16,811 nt of DNA. It comes from an uncultured Collinsella sp. Lineage in GTDB: Bacteria > Actinomycetota > Coriobacteriia > Coriobacteriales > Coriobacteriaceae. The stretch lies in contig CABUVH010000024.1 of NCBI GenBank assembly GCA_902494935.1, positions 1 to 16,811 of the forward strand. Reading direction: 5' to 3'. The translations under genes and the position numbers were made by a program. Below are positions 14,154 to 16,811 of the stretch, one piece after another (the stretch's first letter is position 1; each line of letters opens with the position of its first letter). The notes under the pieces are model-generated. The model saw only the letters and a program-made list of their open reading frames with translations. It made no database searches and had not been told where the DNA came from.

Positions 14154-15494
14154 ATGCTTACTACCAAAGAAGCCGCCGAGCTGCTCGGCATCACTCCGCG
14201 CAGGGTGCAGGAGCTCATAAAAAACGGAGCACTTGAGGCCCGCAAGGCTTCTGGTGTATGGCTCATCGACAAAGACAGCGTCGACACGCGACTCCGCTCT
14301 GTGACCAAAACGGGGGGACGTCCCCGCCGCGGCCACGGTAAGAGCGAGATCGCGTTCACCCTCATGAACCGCACGTACGAAGTCGCTCAGCTGGTCTACA
14401 GTACATCGCGAAAAGACTTTACCCACATCGGTGCCGACATCGATTACGCCCACGCCCCTATTGGAGTATTTGGCCCTAATAGCCCCATATCGCTAGACTC
14501 CTTCCGCATCTGGTGGCGCGGCCGCGGTATCCCGCTCGCACGCATTGGGCTAGCCTCCCTGCTTGCAGAAGCCGCAGTCGATGTTCCCGATGAACTCGTC
14601 CAGCGAAATCTCGGCCTCTCCTTATCCGACCAGTATTGGATTAGGCCCCAAGGTTCCGGTCTCACCTGGGAGGATATCAACTTCTTCAATAACGCCTTTG
14701 ATGACGTCTCGCTGTCCATTGCACCCTTTGCCCCAGAGGGAAAAGCGGCTGCCGCAAAGCCCGATAACACCTCGGACGGCAATCTTCAAAAGTACTGGAC
14801 GTGCGAGGGCGAACGTCGAATTCTGCATAAGGCAGGAGCGCACCTGGACCAGGAACCTTATAACGAGCTGGTGGCGACCGCGCTCCACCGTCGCATCCTA
14901 AACGCCTGCGATTATGTGCCTTACTCGCTCGAGGGCACGGGCACTTCCGCCCTGAGCACATGCGATGTCTTCTTAACTGATGAAGAAGAGTATGTCCCTG
15001 CGTTCTATGTAAACCAGCACGCAAACGCAGATGAACGGCTAACCGACTACGAGCGATATGTAGCAAACTGCGAGGAGCTCGGGGTGACAGGCGTCAAGGA
15101 TGCCCTTGACCGCATGATCGTATGTGACGACATCATTGCCAACTACGATCGTCATTGGCGCAACTTCGGCCTCGTGCGAAACGTCAACACGCAAGCTTGC
15201 AGACCTGCCCCCATCTTCGATTCGGGCTCATCGCTCTGGTGCAACATATCACTAGAGGAGCTTAGGGCGGGAGAGCACAGTTTTACCAGCGCACAATTTC
15301 ATTCAAGCCCCGCCAAACAAATGTTGCTCGTCGAGGACATGGGCTGGTTTGGCTGCGACAAACTCGAAGGCTTCGTTGACGAGGCAATCGAGATTCTTTC
15401 CAGAAACGACGCGCTCACGGCAAGGCTGCCATATCTAAAAGAGGCGCTAACGTGGCGCCTCGAAAGAATGATCGACATCGCTGAATGGAGTTAG
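14154..15494 (+). CDS. HTH domain fused to a HipA-like kinase
   Basis: This is a 446-residue protein. Residues 1-45 form an excisionase/MerR-type winged HTH (LTTKEAAELLGITPRRVQEL then LIDKDSV). The remainder resembles HipA-type Ser/Thr kinases: a GERRILHKAG strand with a candidate ATP-contacting Lys, the catalytic loop NYDRHWRNFG (D332, N337), and PIFDSGSSLW with the metal-binding D356. HipA toxins phosphorylate targets such as GltX and are normally held by a separate HTH antitoxin, HipB. Here the DNA-binding part is in the same chain and no hipB gene is adjacent. GAAGGG lies seven bases before the ATG; an in-frame TTG at 14112 sits inside the promoter and is rejected. A stress or phage-response role is possible but unproven. 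Confidence 0.82.
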   Translation: MLTTKEAAELLGITPRRVQELIKNGALEARKASGVWLIDKDSVDTRLRSVTKTGGRPRRGHGKSEIAFTLMNRTYEVAQLVYSTSRKDFTHIGADIDYAHAPIGVFGPNSPISLDSFRIWWRGRGIPLARIGLASLLAEAAVDVPDELVQRNLGLSLSDQYWIRPQGSGLTWEDINFFNNAFDDVSLSIAPFAPEGKAAAAKPDNTSDGNLQKYWTCEGERRILHKAGAHLDQEPYNELVATALHRRILNACDYVPYSLEGTGTSALSTCDVFLTDEEEYVPAFYVNQHANADERLTDYERYVANCEELGVTGVKDALDRMIVCDDIIANYDRHWRNFGLVRNVNTQACRPAPIFDSGSSLWCNISLEELRAGEHSFTSAQFHSSPAKQMLLVEDMGWFGCDKLEGFVDEAIEILSRNDALTARLPYLKEALTWRLERMIDIAEWS

Positions 15495-15517
15495 CGAGGC
15501 AGCATTGCCCCGCCAAC
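15490..15517 (-). terminator. Hairpin between the convergent HTH-HipA and rae1 genes
   Basis: On the minus strand 15506-15517 pairs with 15490-15501 over 12 bp (two G-U) around a 4-base loop, just past the rae1 stop. There is no strong T-tract. It overlaps the stop codon of the convergent plus-strand gene. Confidence 0.5.
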
Positions 15518-15521
15518 TTCC

Positions 15522-16199
15522 CTACCTCCCGCGCAGGGCCTTGAGCTTGGCCAGGGCATCGGGGCTCAGGCGACTGCCCAGAGTCATCTTGATTTGTGGA
15601 GCTTCCTCGGCCTCGTGCACGTCGTTGTCGATCTGTTTGATCTCGTCCACCAGCATACGGCTCGAGATGCGCGTAACGCCCTTGCCCATGACGACGGCCT
15701 GGATCGTGCCGTCGCTCGACACTACAGAACACGCGCGGCCTTCCTCGCGCGCCTCGATGCAGAGCTTCTGCACCACGGTATCGGCCGAAACACCCGTCGG
15801 CGAAAACTCAATGCGCACACCGCGGGCCGGTAGGTTGGGGCGCTCGCTGGAGATATTGCCCGCGCCGTCAAATACGATCACGGCCTCGTAGCGGCCCTGG
15901 GCAAACGCAGCTACGTCATTAATGAGCGCCGTGCGCGCCATATCGTGAACGTCGCTGGAATACGGATCGTCGGAATGGTCGTACACGAGCTTTTCGTAGC
16001 GCGGCGTGCAGTGGATCACGTTGTAACCGTCGACCACCAGCAGCTCGGGCTTGTTGGAGTGCACCGTCGAGACTGGGTCGGCGATAGCCTGCGCAAACGC
16101 ATTGCCGCCCACGCCATAGGTCGCGGCCGAAACAATCGGCTTGGCCGAGCCCTCGCCAAAGCGCTTGGCCTTGGACTTAGCGCGGTTCTTCTTGGACAT
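15522..16199 (-). CDS. rae1: YacP/Rae1-like NYN-domain ribonuclease
   Basis: This is a 225-residue protein with a PIN/NYN nuclease domain at about 52-195. The acidic residues of the fold are visible: D57 in LVVDGYN, D111 in VFDGAGN, D140 in TGVSADTVV and D163 in SSDG. In Bacillus subtilis the YacP homologue Rae1 enters the ribosomal A site and cuts mRNA during translation. The N-terminus (~50 residues) is basic and extended (SKKNRAKSKAKRFG), longer than in Bacillus, and could contact RNA. The ATG lies three bases after the rlmB stop, with GGAGGAG inside the rlmB end. The rlmB-rae1 neighbour pair is the conserved order, which supports the call. Confidence 0.85.
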   Translation of the reverse strand: MSKKNRAKSKAKRFGEGSAKPIVSAATYGVGGNAFAQAIADPVSTVHSNKPELLVVDGYNVIHCTPRYEKLVYDHSDDPYSSDVHDMARTALINDVAAFAQGRYEAVIVFDGAGNISSERPNLPARGVRIEFSPTGVSADTVVQKLCIEAREEGRACSVVSSDGTIQAVVMGKGVTRISSRMLVDEIKQIDNDVHEAEEAPQIKMTLGSRLSPDALAKLKALRGR

Positions 16200-16202
16200 G
16201 CG

Positions 16203-16811
16203 CTACTCCTCCCCCATGAGCTCGCCGGCATTGCGGCGCAGCCACTCAAAGCACAGCGCCGTGGTCGCCTGGGCAACGTTGAGACTCTCGGTCATGCCGC
16301 GCTGGGGAAGCTTGGTCAAAAAGTCGCATTTCTCGAGCACCAGACGCGAGATGCCGTCGCCCTCGGAGCCCATGACGAGCGCCACGCGGCCCTCGAAAGG
16401 AGCATCCCAGCAACTGCCTTCGGCGTGCTCGGAAGCACCGCCCACCCAAAAACCAGCGGCCTTAAAATCGTCGAGCGCACGGGCGATATTGGGAACCTGC
16501 GCGATAGGCAGATGCATGACGGCACCGGCTGAGGTCTTATAGCTGCCCACGGTCACGCCGGCGGCACGCTTATTGGCAATGACGACGCCCGCCGCGCCCA
16601 CAACCTCGGCGGAGCGCACGATGGCGCCAAAGTTGCCGTCGTCAGTCACGTGGTCGAGCACCACGACAAGTGCCGGGCCCTCGCCTGCGCGGTCGAGAAT
16701 ATCGGCGACATCGGCATAGGGGAAGTTGCCAACCTCGAGCGCGATGCCCTGGTGAGCGCCGTGGCTCGACAGTGCGTCGAGCTGCGCGCGCGGCACATAC
16801 TTAATGCGGAC
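16203..16811 (-). CDS. rlmB: 23S rRNA 2'-O-ribose methyltransferase RlmB (SpoU family), 5' end cut off
   Basis: The frame is open to the window edge, leaving about 202 C-terminal residues. They form the SpoU/TrmH knotted methyltransferase domain: DHVTDDGNFGAIVRSAEVVG (motif 1), LVMGSEGDGIS (motif 2) and LPQRGMTESLNVAQATTALC (motif 3, SAM-binding knot). RlmB methylates G2251 (E. coli numbering) in the P-loop of 23S rRNA. The N-terminal substrate-binding domain is outside the window apart from its last residues. It is directly upstream of rae1 in one operon, as in Firmicutes. Confidence 0.92.
   Translation of the reverse strand, partial: VRIKYVPRAQLDALSSHGAHQGIALEVGNFPYADVADILDRAGEGPALVVVLDHVTDDGNFGAIVRSAEVVGAAGVVIANKRAAGVTVGSYKTSAGAVMHLPIAQVPNIARALDDFKAAGFWVGGASEHAEGSCWDAPFEGRVALVMGSEGDGISRLVLEKCDFLTKLPQRGMTESLNVAQATTALCFEWLRRNAGELMGEE

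Overview
The window looks like chromosome from a high-GC Coriobacteriia member, most likely Collinsella or a close relative. This rests on the style of the proteins, an LAATG-type sorting motif, the actinobacterial character of the translation genes and the small-gene repertoire. It is an inference from sequence recognition, not a database match.

Layout. Positions 1-4385 are plus strand: the 3' end of a cell-surface 5'-nucleotidase, an MscS-type channel, and a two-gene unit in which a cytoplasmic ParB-like/BMP fusion overlaps a metallophosphoesterase by 4 bp. Positions 4395-8950 are minus strand and hold core translation and secretion genes: tRNA-Tyr, tRNA-Thr, tRNA-Met and tuf in one unit, then rpmG, tRNA-Trp, secE, nusG, rplK and rplA in the next. 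Both units have near-consensus promoters that share an 18-base block around the -35 box. An L1-binding-site mimic lies just before the rplA ribosome binding site.

Positions about 9200-13770 are an accessory block. It is bordered on both sides by clusters of the same roughly 60-bp inverted-repeat element, three copies on the left and two on the right. Inside are a coupled minus-strand pair (a glycine-zipper protein with a GIY-YIG-like domain, then a DUF4268 protein with a PD-(D/E)XK-like core), a frameshifted Tat-signal protein, a membrane-anchored coiled-coil protein, and a frameshifted zinc-ribbon protein. Next come a second tRNA-Thr and an HTH-HipA-like kinase fusion whose promoter lies inside a 28-bp-arm inverted repeat.

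From 15522 to the end, the minus strand returns to core genes: rae1 (yacP) and the 3' part of rlmB. In Bacillus-type genomes rlmB-rae1-(sigH)-rpmG-secE-nusG-rplK-rplA are contiguous. Here the same order and strand are kept, but tuf with its tRNAs and the accessory block separate the two halves. The accessory block therefore looks like an insertion hot spot in an otherwise conserved translation locus. The best candidates for something undescribed are the repeat-bordered nuclease pair and the single-protein HTH-HipA module.
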